Below, one piece after another: positions 46,284 through 54,158 of a stretch of 64,000 nt of DNA; the stretch's first letter is position 1; each line of letters opens with the position of its first letter. Under the pieces are notes generated by a model. That model searched no databases. It saw only the letters and a program-made list of their open reading frames with translations, and was not told the DNA's origin. Where the stretch lies: positions 1-64,000 of the forward strand of contig NZ_FQUZ01000004.1 of the NCBI RefSeq assembly GCF_900129055.1. The letters run 5' to 3'. The position numbers and the translations under genes were made by a program. The stretch comes from Lampropedia hyalina DSM 16112 (GTDB lineage: Bacteria > Pseudomonadota > Gammaproteobacteria > Burkholderiales > Burkholderiaceae_C).

Positions 46284-48086
46284 TCAGGGCGTCAGCCGTC
46301 GGGGCTGGCGGTGGCGGAACAGGAACAGTGGTTCGTCGTCGGTGGGGCGTTCCACCTTGACCACCTCCACCCAGCCCTGGCGCAGCAGCGCGGGGCGCAA
46401 GGCGCGCACCGTGCCTGCGCCCACCAGGCTCCAGGTGCAGGCAGATGCGCGATCGGATGCGTTTTCGGGACTGCGCAGTGGCCAGCTCCCCTGTGTCTGC
46501 ACGGCGGCAATCTGGGCACGGCTCAAGCCGTGGGCGGTGACGCAGGTCGCGCTGGCGGGCAGGTGTTCGCGCAGTTTTTCCATTTGCGCCTGGTAGCCGC
46601 GCCCGTAGTCGAGCATGGGCAGCCACAGCGTGGTCACCAGCACCAGACACCAGGTGGCTCCTCCGGCGGGCAACACCAGGCTTTTCCACAGGGCCGACTG
46701 GTGGCGGCCCGTGCGCCAGAACACTACCGCCAGCCAGCTGACGGTAGCCAGCAAGGCCAGCACGAACGCCAGCGGCCCGAACTGGGGCAGGTATTCGGGT
46801 GCGAGTTTGGCCACGTTGGCCGCCGGCTTGGCGGGTACGCCGGTCTGCGTGGCCACCCAGATCACCCAGATGGCAATGCCGCAGGCGGTGAAAAACAGCA
46901 ACGTGAACCAGTCGATCAGCGAGGCGAAACTGCGCCGCATGGTGGGCAGCGCGAAGGCCGCCAGCGTCGCAAACACCGGCAGGCCCAGGAACAGGCTGCG
47001 ATCGGATGGCGAGGAACACACGGCCACCACCACCACCACCATGGCAAACCACAGCGGCAAGACCATGTGGAAGCTGGGGCTGCGCGTCAGCCACTGCCTG
47101 CGCCACCGCCACAAGGCCCACAGGCACAGTGGCCAGACCGGCCAACTGAACCAGATCAGCAACCGCGCAATGCTGCGCCAGGTGTTCAGGTCGTATTGCC
47201 AGATGGCATTGGCTTGCCAGAACCACAATTGCCCTTGGCCAATGGCCACGGCAACCGCTCCCAGCACCAGCGATGCCAGCAGCGGCCAGGCAAACCAGGG
47301 TGCACTGCTGGAGCGGCGTTGGCCAGCGGGGTCGTCGCTAGCGAACAGGGAGGGCGCGGCACAGGCATCGGTGGCGCGGGGCCGTACCCGCCCGATGGCC
47401 GTCCACCAGCTCAGGCAGAGTGCCCCCAGCCCCCACAGCAGCAGCCAGTGCGCACCACTGCCCAGCAGCAGGGCGGTGGCTCCGGCCAGCAGCAACAGCA
47501 GGGCTTGCAGCGGATGGTAAAACCCCAGTGCGAAGGCCAGAAACACCAGACTGCCACCAGCCAGTTGCAGCACTTGCAGGGTGGTCTCGTGCGAGAACTG
47601 CGCAAAGCCCAGGCTGGCAATCATGCCCAGCACTGCGCCATCGGCCAGTGCACGGGCGTAGTCGCGCGGGGCCGCCTCACCACCGAAGGCGAACGGCACG
47701 GGTTGGGCATCGGCAGTGCGCGCCAGAAAATAGCAGGCATACCAGGTGCAGGCCAGGCTGATGCCCACCAGCAGCATGAAGGGAATGCGGGCGGCCAGTT
47801 CGGGCGCGAGCCAGCCGGGCGCAAGCTGGATGCTCCAGGCCCCCAGCCACAGGGCCAGCCAGTTGCCCGGTTCGGCGGGCCAGGACAGCAGCGACGGAGC
47901 CAGCCAGTCGCTCTGCCCCTGTGCCAGTGCCTGCATGTGGCCGTAGCTGACGATGTCGTCGTTCTTCCAGGGCGAACGCCCCACGAAACCGGCCAGGACA
48001 TAGACCACGCACAGCAACAGCAACAGGCTGCGGGGCAGGGCGCGTACCGCATCCTGTGAGACCAGGGCAGGAGAAGGATGCTTCAC
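46284..48086 (-). CDS. GT39-like multi-pass membrane glycosyltransferase
   Basis: This protein of about 600 residues has ten or more hydrophobic helices and a soluble C-terminal part. Near the start it has a loop GRSPWKNDDIVSYGHMQ, with the paired acidic residues typical of the first periplasmic loop of GT39/ArnT-type enzymes, which move sugars from polyprenyl phosphate. The GTG at 48086 is offered as start because the longer frame to the ATG at 48191 would overlap the terminator of rpmE2. No Shine-Dalgarno supports any start strongly. The acceptor (lipid A, protein or other) cannot be told. It is followed by the MATE gene. Confidence 0.72.
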   Translation of the reverse strand: MKHPSPALVSQDAVRALPRSLLLLLCVVYVLAGFVGRSPWKNDDIVSYGHMQALAQGQSDWLAPSLLSWPAEPGNWLALWLGAWSIQLAPGWLAPELAARIPFMLLVGISLACTWYACYFLARTADAQPVPFAFGGEAAPRDYARALADGAVLGMIASLGFAQFSHETTLQVLQLAGGSLVFLAFALGFYHPLQALLLLLAGATALLLGSGAHWLLLWGLGALCLSWWTAIGRVRPRATDACAAPSLFASDDPAGQRRSSSAPWFAWPLLASLVLGAVAVAIGQGQLWFWQANAIWQYDLNTWRSIARLLIWFSWPVWPLCLWALWRWRRQWLTRSPSFHMVLPLWFAMVVVVVAVCSSPSDRSLFLGLPVFATLAAFALPTMRRSFASLIDWFTLLFFTACGIAIWVIWVATQTGVPAKPAANVAKLAPEYLPQFGPLAFVLALLATVSWLAVVFWRTGRHQSALWKSLVLPAGGATWCLVLVTTLWLPMLDYGRGYQAQMEKLREHLPASATCVTAHGLSRAQIAAVQTQGSWPLRSPENASDRASACTWSLVGAGTVRALRPALLRQGWVEVVKVERPTDDEPLFLFRHRQPRRLTP

Positions 48087-48163
48087 AGAAGACAATTCAA
48101 GGAAAAAGGCAAAGTGCGAAACGTGAAACGTACGCTTGCCGGGGATTATCGCCGTGTCCGGGC

Positions 48164-48196
48164 AAAAAAAAGCAGCATGGGCCAATGCCATGCTGC
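48164..48196 (-). terminator. Rho-independent terminator after rpmE2
   Basis: On the minus strand GCAGCATGG (48196-48188) pairs with CCATGCTGC (48180-48172), followed by eight T (48171-48164). It lies 28 bp after the rpmE2 stop. Confidence 0.92.
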
Positions 48197-48223
48197 CAGG
48201 TCGCCTATGCGACGTGCGGGAGC

Positions 48224-48484
48224 TTATTTGCTCAGGGCTGTCTTGCCGAAGCGGTTGCGGAATTTCTCCACGCGGCCGCCCATGTTGTCCACCGACTTCT
48301 GCTGGCCGGTGTAGAAGGGGTGCGATTCGCTGGAGGTATCCAGCTTGAACAGCGGCAGTTCACGGCCATCGTCGGTGGTGCCGGTTTCCTTGGTGGGCAC
48401 GCAGGAGCGTGTCACGAACTTGAAACCGTTGGACAGATCGACGAAGAGCACTTCGCGGTAATTGGGGTGAATGCCTTCTTTCAT
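48224..48484 (-). CDS. rpmE2: 50S ribosomal protein L31 type B
   Basis: This 86-residue ribosomal protein begins [20 protein letters not shown] and contains [24 protein letters not shown] and [11 protein letters not shown]. It is the type-B form without the CxxC zinc pair; type-B L31 often replaces the zinc form under zinc limitation and is the usual copy in many Burkholderiales. The ATG at 48484 is the family start; the frame upstream to 48577 is unsupported. A strong terminator follows. Confidence 0.96.
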   Translation of the reverse strand: MKEGIHPNYREVLFVDLSNGFKFVTRSCVPTKETGTTDDGRELPLFKLDTSSESHPFYTGQQKSVDNMGGRVEKFRNRFGKTALSK

Positions 48485-48683
48485 GGCGTTGGTCTTTCGT
48501 TGCAGGTCGTCGCGCCAGCCACATGCAGCACCCATTGCCACAGCACTTAACGCAGAAAACCGCGTATTGTCGCACACGGTACAAGGATTGCAAATGCCTG
48601 TTTGCTGGCAATGCAGAATGATCGCGCTATGCTTATATAGTGTTTCTGCTGTCCAGTTTGCGTGATGGCGAACTCACACACCT
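48485..48683. other. Intergenic region upstream of rpmE2
   Basis: No gene is seen. The region should hold the rpmE2 promoter on the minus strand. The AT-richer stretch around 48630-48650 precedes the palindromic repeat at 48684. No zinc-uptake-regulator box was recognised. Confidence 0.4.
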
Positions 48684-48790
48684 CGTCATGCCGGGCCTGA
48701 CCCGGCATCCAGTGGCAACGTCTGCCTTCAAAGCCCCGATAGATTGGGCCTTGCAATGCTTCTGGATGCCGGGTCAGGCCCGGCATGACG
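48684..48790. repeat. Palindromic repeat of the CGTCATxCCGG type (copy 2)
   Basis: CGTCATGCCGGGCCTGACC at the left and its complement GGTCAGGCCCGGCATGACG at the right bracket about 50 bp. The arms continue into GCATCCAG/CTGGATGC. It is related to the copy at 44785-44890, with G for A at some sites. Confidence 0.85.
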
Positions 48791-48946
48791 GGATAGTGGG
48801 GTTTGTGTGTGGAAAAATAGGCACCTATCGGATGCTTTTGACAACGCCCGATCACCCTGGCTGGCAATCGGGGCATTGGGAGAGAGGTGGCCCAGCCTGC
48901 CCTGTCTTTTGGCGCGGACACATCGTTTTGGCGGAATAATCCATTC

Positions 48947-49585
48947 ATGGCCTCTGTCCCTTCCACCTCCCTGTCTTCTCTTGAACATCGCTTTCTTTTC
49001 GTGGTGGCGGCCTGGGCTTCGTTTGCCACGATGGCGGTGGAAGTGCTGTTTGCACGCATTGCGGCCTCCTACTTCGGCAGTGGCATTGCGGTGTGGGGCA
49101 GCATCATCACCGTGCTGCTGCTGGCGATGGCTGTGGGCTGCCTGTGGGGCGGCAGGCTGTCCCAGAAGCCCCGCCCGCACAGTGCCGTGCTGTACCGGCT
49201 GGTGCTGGGCCTGTCGTTGAGCATGTTGCCGCTGGTGTTGCTCGCTCCCGTTGCGCTGGCGGAAATCTCCTACTGGCTACCCGATTCGCGCTATGGCAGC
49301 CTGCTGGGGGCCGCACTCTTGCTGAGTGCGCCCGGTGTGCTGGCGGGCGTGCTCGCCCCGTACATCACCCGCCTGATCGTGACGCGGGTGGAGGAGGCAG
49401 GCTCGCGCGTGGGGCAGCTCAGTGCCGTGACCACACTGGGGTCGGCGGCAGGCACCATCGTGCCGTCCTACTATCTGGTGCTCTGGCTGGAGATCAACAC
49501 CATCCTGCTCGTCACGGCCACGGTCACTGCCATGCTGGCGATCATCGGCCTGCTGATGCAGCCGCCCCCTGCGACCCAGCCATGA
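48947..49585 (+). CDS. Membrane half of a split spermidine synthase-like protein
   Basis: This 212-residue protein has about six hydrophobic helices (FVVAAWASFATMAVEVLFARIAASYFGS, IITVLLLAMAVGCLWGGRLSQ, LGAALLLSAPGVLAGVLAPYIT, GQLSAVTTLGSAAGTIVPSYYLV). It matches the N-terminal MFS-like membrane part found in fused membrane spermidine-synthase proteins, where GRLSAxNTLGSxxG is a hallmark. Its stop overlaps by four bases (ATGA) the start of a gene for the catalytic half, so the two proteins together equal a fused protein. The ATG at 48947 is chosen over 48887 on hydrophobicity. Function is unknown. Confidence 0.8.
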   Translation: MASVPSTSLSSLEHRFLFVVAAWASFATMAVEVLFARIAASYFGSGIAVWGSIITVLLLAMAVGCLWGGRLSQKPRPHSAVLYRLVLGLSLSMLPLVLLAPVALAEISYWLPDSRYGSLLGAALLLSAPGVLAGVLAPYITRLIVTRVEEAGSRVGQLSAVTTLGSAAGTIVPSYYLVLWLEINTILLVTATVTAMLAIIGLLMQPPPATQP

Positions 49586-50529
49586 CGATGCGGCACCTGC
49601 TCCGAATGCTGGCTCCCGGCACATGGCTGCTGGCGATTGCCATGCTGGGGCTGTCTGCGCTGGGCCAGACGGCCCGTGCCGATGGTGTGCCGGGTGCCGC
49701 GACCGCCGTCCCCAGTCTGGAAGACCAGTTGATGGCCGATGACTACACCCATGTGGCCACCCGGCGCGGCCTGCATGTCGATGTTATGGTGATGGAAGGG
49801 CAGACGTTCCGCTGCATGACGTTTGACCGGCGCAACCTGTTCCAAAGCTGCATGCACAAGGCGCAGCCCATGCAACTGGCACTGGAATACACGCGCGGGC
49901 TGCTGGCGGGCCTGCGTTTTCTGCCCGAACCACCCCGGCGCATCCTGCTGGTGGGGTTGGGTGGCGGCTCCATCCCCAAGGTCATCATGGCGCATTTCCC
50001 GCATACCGCACTCGACGTGGTGGAACTGGATGCGGCGGTCGTGCAGGTGGCCCGCACCTGGTTCGATTTTCAGCCCAACGAGCAGGTGGCCGTGCATGCA
50101 ATGGATGCGCGCGTGTTCGTGCGCCAGAAGATTCGCCAGGGCCAGCACTACGACCTGATTCTGCTCGATGCCTTCGACCACGACTATGTGCCCGAGCACC
50201 TGCTGACCGTGGAGTTCTTGCAGCAGGTGCGGCAACTGCTGGCTCCCGGCGGAGTGGTTGCTGCCAACACCTTCTCGCGCGGACGCCTGCAACCCCACGA
50301 GGAGGCCACCTGGCAGGCGGTGTTCCCCCACCTGTTGCGCGCCCAACGCCGCATGAATGACATTCTCTACGCCGCGCCACACGCCCTGCATGCCAACACC
50401 GACGATCCGCTGCTGGACGCGCTCACCGGGCCGTGGCCACACTACCAGCCTGTGCCCGTACCGCCCAGCCATGCCCGCGCACTGACCGATCAGTGGTCGC
50501 CCACCAACATCCTGCGCCAGGCAGATTGA
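49582..50529 (+). CDS. Spermidine synthase-like methyltransferase-fold protein
   Basis: This 315-residue protein has a signal-like hydrophobic N-terminus (TWLLAIAMLGLSALGQTARA), then a Rossmann methyltransferase fold: RRILLVGLGGGSIPKVIMAHFP as the nucleotide motif I, ALDVVELDAAVVQVARTWF, VHAMDARVFVRQ and YDLILLDAFDHDYVPEHLLTVEFLQQ. The latter motifs are those of spermidine synthase, but the N-terminal secretion signal is not, so the active site may face the periplasm. It is translationally coupled with the membrane half. Polyamine synthesis is doubtful and the reaction is unknown. Confidence 0.8.
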   Translation: MTMRHLLRMLAPGTWLLAIAMLGLSALGQTARADGVPGAATAVPSLEDQLMADDYTHVATRRGLHVDVMVMEGQTFRCMTFDRRNLFQSCMHKAQPMQLALEYTRGLLAGLRFLPEPPRRILLVGLGGGSIPKVIMAHFPHTALDVVELDAAVVQVARTWFDFQPNEQVAVHAMDARVFVRQKIRQGQHYDLILLDAFDHDYVPEHLLTVEFLQQVRQLLAPGGVVAANTFSRGRLQPHEEATWQAVFPHLLRAQRRMNDILYAAPHALHANTDDPLLDALTGPWPHYQPVPVPPSHARALTDQWSPTNILRQAD

Positions 50530-50684
50530 GCCACGGCATTCACAGGCCCATCTGTACCGCTGGGCATGGCAGGGCGTTTGCTCAAGGGCCAAGCACCAGG
50601 CGGAAGAATTGCCCACAATAGCATTGAAGAGTTGGCCGAAACCGGCTCCCTCTTCTTTTTTCGTTCTTTTTTGGAGGTGTTCCC

Positions 50685-51815
50685 ATGACTGCGCTTTTTG
50701 ATGCGTTCGATCTTTCCGGCCTGCCGCTGGCCAACCGTATCGTGATGGCTCCGCTCACCCGCAACCGTTCGCCGGGAGCGGTGCCTCCGGCGATCACCGC
50801 CACCTACTATGCCCAGCGTGCCAGTGCCGGCCTGCTGATTTCCGAGGCGACGGCCATCTCGCAGCAGGGGCAGGGCTATGCCGACGTACCGGGGTTGTAC
50901 AGCCATGAAGCCGTGGCGGGCTGGCGCAGTGTCACCGATGCCGTGCATGCCCAGGGCGGCCGCATTGTCGTGCAGCTCTGGCATGTGGGGCGTATTTCGC
51001 ACACTACGCTGCAACCCGATGGCCTCGCGCCCGTTGCACCGTCTGCCATTCAGGCCCAGGCTAAGACCTATCTGGTCGATGCCGATGGCACAGGGCATTT
51101 CGAGCCGACTTCACTGCCTCGCGCATTGGAAGCGGACGAACTGCCGGGCATCGTGGCGGATTACCGCCGTGCTGCGCGGGTGGCCATCCAGGCCGGATTC
51201 GATGGCGTGGAGATTCACGCCGCCAACGGCTATCTGATCGACCAGTTCCTGCGCTCTGGCTCCAACCAGCGTGGTGATGCCTATGGCGGCAGCATCGAGA
51301 ACCGCACGCGCTTTCTGTTCGAGGTGGTGCACGCGGTCACGGCGGAAATCGGCGCGGCGCGCACCGGCATCCGTCTCTCGCCGGTCACTCCCGCCAACGA
51401 TGCGTTCGACCCCGAACCCCAGCCACTGTTCGAGCAGGTGGTGCGCGGTCTGGCAGGCTATGCGCTGTTCTACATCCACATCATTGAGGGGGCAACAGGT
51501 GGCCCGCGCGATTACCAGCAGGGCAGCCAGCCCTTCGACTACGAAGCACTGCGGCAGGCTTACCGCGAGGCGGGCGGTCAGGCCGCGTGGATGCTGAACA
51601 ATGGCTACGATCTGGCACTCGCACAACAGGCCATCGAGACTGGCCGTGCCGATCTGGTGGCTTTTGGTCGTCCGTTCATCAGCAACCCCGATCTGGTCGA
51701 ACGCCTGCGCCAGGGCGCGCCGCTGGCGCAATGGAACCCGGCCACGCTGTATGGCGGAGGTGAATTCGGTTACACCGATTACCCTGCACTGGCGCATGGA
51801 GCTGTGGGGGCGTAG
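50685..51815 (+). CDS. Old Yellow Enzyme-family alkene reductase (NemA-like)
   Basis: This 376-residue FMN-dependent TIM-barrel oxidoreductase has NRIVMAPLTRNRSPGAVPPA, EATAISQQGQGYADVPGLYS, VVQLWHVGRISH, the substrate-binding GVEIHAANGYLIDQFLRSGSNQR with the His/Asn pair, and DLVAFGRPFISNPDLVERL. It would reduce activated alkenes or nitro compounds with NAD(P)H. A TTTTGGAGGTG Shine-Dalgarno precedes the ATG. It stands alone, 156 bp after the split spermidine synthase pair and upstream of the Fur-like region of the heme receptor gene. Confidence 0.94.
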   Translation: MTALFDAFDLSGLPLANRIVMAPLTRNRSPGAVPPAITATYYAQRASAGLLISEATAISQQGQGYADVPGLYSHEAVAGWRSVTDAVHAQGGRIVVQLWHVGRISHTTLQPDGLAPVAPSAIQAQAKTYLVDADGTGHFEPTSLPRALEADELPGIVADYRRAARVAIQAGFDGVEIHAANGYLIDQFLRSGSNQRGDAYGGSIENRTRFLFEVVHAVTAEIGAARTGIRLSPVTPANDAFDPEPQPLFEQVVRGLAGYALFYIHIIEGATGGPRDYQQGSQPFDYEALRQAYREAGGQAAWMLNNGYDLALAQQAIETGRADLVAFGRPFISNPDLVERLRQGAPLAQWNPATLYGGGEFGYTDYPALAHGAVGA

Positions 51816-51850
51816 GAGGAGGGCAGTCCGATAGGGTATCTCTGTCGAAT

Positions 51851-51900
51851 TTATTGATAATCAACACTCAAATATATTATGATAGAAAATTATCATTAAT
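51851..51900. promoter_or_regulatory. Fur-box-like promoter region of the second heme locus
   Basis: ATGATA-GAAAAT-TATCAT at 51879-51896 is a perfect 6-6-6 inverted repeat matching Fur operators of the GATAATxATTATC type. A second partial box, TTGATAATCAACACT, lies at 51853-51867. The region is extremely AT-rich against its surroundings and ends about 17 bp before the receptor ATG. Iron repression of the whole downstream operon is the natural reading. Confidence 0.75.
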
Positions 51901-51916
51901 TTGAGTGGATTTCATC

Positions 51917-54142
51917 ATGCGCACCGAAGCCAATGCTTCATTCAGGCCGTCCCGACATGCCATACGGTCTGAAGCTGCCCGTTCCTTTGTGTCTGTCACG
52001 GCATATACAGGAAGTGGCCATAGCCCAAGGGAAGGTCTGCAAAACCCGTTGCGCCGCCCGCATCCCACCACTGGGCGCATCGCCGCGTTGGCTTTTGCGG
52101 TCAATAGCCCCGCTATTGACCGCAAAATCCGCCTTGCGCTGCATCCCACTGGCGGGCGCGGGCTTACCGCAAGAGTTTTGCAGACCTTCCCAAGGCGAAC
52201 TGGCCTCCCAAAGGCGTGTGGCAGGGCATCCCTGGCGGCCACGGTCGTTCTGATCTGGGGTCAGCCGGTGGGCGCGGCTGCACCACAGGCCGATGGGGGG
52301 CAGGCGATGGATGAGGTGGTGGTTACGGCCACCTCGAATGCCACGGCACTGGAGGAGGTGCCTGCTTCGGTGTCGGTGGTGCGCAGGGCCGAATTGCTCC
52401 GGCGGCCCGTGCAGGACCTGGCGGACACGCTGGAGGGCTTGCCGGGGGTGCATGTGGGAGGCGTGGGACTGTCGCGGCGCGGTATCAGCATCCGTGGCAT
52501 GGGTAGCGACTACACGCTGACCCTCGTAAACGGCCAGCGCATCAACCAGACGGGTGGGGTGATTGGCCACTCCGACAGCGATCTGGGCTGGGTACCTGCC
52601 GAGGCCATCGAGCGTGTGGAGGTGGTGCGTGGCCCGATGTCTTCGCTGTACGGTTCGGACGCGCTCGGTGGCGTGGTCAATGTCATCACGCGCAGTGCCA
52701 CGGATGAATGGCGCGGCAGTCTCTCGGCTGGCCTGGGCTGGCGCGAAGATGGTCGCGGCGGTGAGCGCAGGCAGTTGGGAGCCTATGTCGGCGGCCCCCT
52801 GTTGCCGGGGGTGCTGGGTCTGAATGTCTATGCCGAGAGCCGCTACCGCGCATCTGCGCCGCTGGCAAGTGATGCGCAGGTATCCGATCTGGAAGGCCGT
52901 GATGCCCGCAGCCTGAATGTGGCCCTGAACTGGAAACCCAGCTCCAGCCAGCGCGTGGATTTCAGCGTGGGCCGGGTGAACGAGGAGCGCGAGCGGGATG
53001 TCCTGTCGGGCAAGAGCCATTACCGCAGTTACGATGAATTCAGGCGCAGGCAGTGGTCGCTGAGCCATCAGGGGCACTGGAGCCGTGCCATCAGTCAGGT
53101 GCGTGTGTACGGTGCTTCGCTGGACAAGGGCAACTCGCGCAGCAGCGGCACGCCCACGCGCCCGCAGTCGCTGGACGAGCAGACCCTGGATGCCCGCCTG
53201 ACCCTGCCATTGGGGCAGAGCCACCTGCTGAGTGTCGGCGGTGAGTTGCGCAGGGAGGAGCTGGAGGACAGTTCCATCAATGCCGCAGGCCAGGCCGACA
53301 TCACGCACAAGGCACTTTTTGTGCAGGATGAATGGGCGATTGCACCTTCGTGGTCGATGGTCCTGGGCAACCGGCTCGATGAGCACGAGAAGTTTGGTCT
53401 CCAGCACAGCCCACGCGTGTATCTGGTGCACCGTGTGGGGGAGGTGCTGACGCTCAAGGGCGGCATGGGGCGCGGCTTCAAGGCTCCCAACCTGAAGCTG
53501 CTTTCGCCCGATTATTACGTGGCCAGCACCAGCTTCAGTGTGCGCGGCAACCCCGATCTGAAGCCTGAAATCAATACCAGCTACGAGCTGGGCATGGAGT
53601 ATCGTGCTCCGGCAGGCTGGAGTGTGCAGGCCACGCTGTTCCAGAATCAGGTGCGCGATCTGATCCAGACCTGGTGCGAGCGCGACTGCGATGGCTACCG
53701 CCAACTGGTGTACCAGAACGTGGAGCGTGCGCGCATCCGTGGGCTGGAGCTGGGCGCATCGGTAGCCTTGGGGGTGCATTGGCATGTGAGCGGCAATTAC
53801 ACGCACTTGCAGGCCCGCGACCGCCAGACCGGCCAGCCGCTGGCCACGCGCCCGCGCCATCAGGCCAACGTGCGGGTGGGCTGGCAACCCGATGCCGCCT
53901 GGACGCTGGATTTGCGCGGCCAGTACATCGGCAGTCAGGTGATGTACAGCAGTTCCGTACAGCACCCCTTGCCTGCCCACAGTGTCTGGTCGCTGAATGC
54001 GAATTACCGTATCTCGCCGCGCTGGACGGTCAAGGCATCCATCGAGAATCTGGGCGATACCTTGCTGACCGACAAAACCACGCGCTTCAACTACGCGGTT
54101 GCGGGGCGCAGCGTGTATGTGGGCCTGAATGCCAGCTTCTGA
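51917..54142 (+). CDS. TonB-dependent receptor, HmuR-like, with a repeat in its leader
   Basis: The ATG at 51917 opens a 741-residue frame. A recognisable signal peptide (GRASLAATVVLIWGQPVGAAAPQA) appears only about 110 residues in, since a 163-bp palindromic repeat (52029-52191) lies in frame within the leader. Then follow a TonB box DEVVVTATS, a plug with GISIRGMGSDYTLTLVNGQRINQ, VVRGPMSSLYGSDALGGVVNVIT and a barrel ending VYVGLNASF. The motif GRGFKAPNLKLLSPDYYVAS resembles the FxAP/NPDL heme-receptor site (NPDLKPEINTSYELG). A GTG start at 51905 is also possible. The heme ligand is inferred from the HmuS-like gene downstream and the Fur-like box. It might also be a porphyrin or other siderophore receptor. 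Confidence 0.8.
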   Translation: MRTEANASFRPSRHAIRSEAARSFVSVTAYTGSGHSPREGLQNPLRRPHPTTGRIAALAFAVNSPAIDRKIRLALHPTGGRGLTARVLQTFPRRTGLPKACGRASLAATVVLIWGQPVGAAAPQADGGQAMDEVVVTATSNATALEEVPASVSVVRRAELLRRPVQDLADTLEGLPGVHVGGVGLSRRGISIRGMGSDYTLTLVNGQRINQTGGVIGHSDSDLGWVPAEAIERVEVVRGPMSSLYGSDALGGVVNVITRSATDEWRGSLSAGLGWREDGRGGERRQLGAYVGGPLLPGVLGLNVYAESRYRASAPLASDAQVSDLEGRDARSLNVALNWKPSSSQRVDFSVGRVNEERERDVLSGKSHYRSYDEFRRRQWSLSHQGHWSRAISQVRVYGASLDKGNSRSSGTPTRPQSLDEQTLDARLTLPLGQSHLLSVGGELRREELEDSSINAAGQADITHKALFVQDEWAIAPSWSMVLGNRLDEHEKFGLQHSPRVYLVHRVGEVLTLKGGMGRGFKAPNLKLLSPDYYVASTSFSVRGNPDLKPEINTSYELGMEYRAPAGWSVQATLFQNQVRDLIQTWCERDCDGYRQLVYQNVERARIRGLELGASVALGVHWHVSGNYTHLQARDRQTGQPLATRPRHQANVRVGWQPDAAWTLDLRGQYIGSQVMYSSSVQHPLPAHSVWSLNANYRISPRWTVKASIENLGDTLLTDKTTRFNYAVAGRSVYVGLNASF
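52029..52191. repeat. Long palindromic repeat inside the receptor gene (copy 2)
   Basis: GGGAAGGTCTGCAAAAC (52029-52045) and GTTTTGCAGACCTTCCC (52175-52191) are exact complements. The core TTTTGCGGTCAATAGC, three bases, GCTATTGACCGCAAAA is a hairpin sharing GTCAATAG with copy 1 at 44614-44780. It is flanked on both sides by AA, so repeat plus two bases is 165 bp, a whole number of codons. The reading frame stays open across it. Confidence 0.85.
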
Positions 54143-54158
54143 TGGCAGGAGGTCGTCC

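Noticed and set aside
48087-48191. Longer N-terminus for the GT39-like protein from the ATG at 48191
   Set aside because: It would begin inside the rpmE2 terminator stem.
51816-51916. Cobalamin riboswitch before the second receptor
   Set aside because: The gap is only about 100 bases, is AT-rich with Fur-like dyads, and shows no B12-box.
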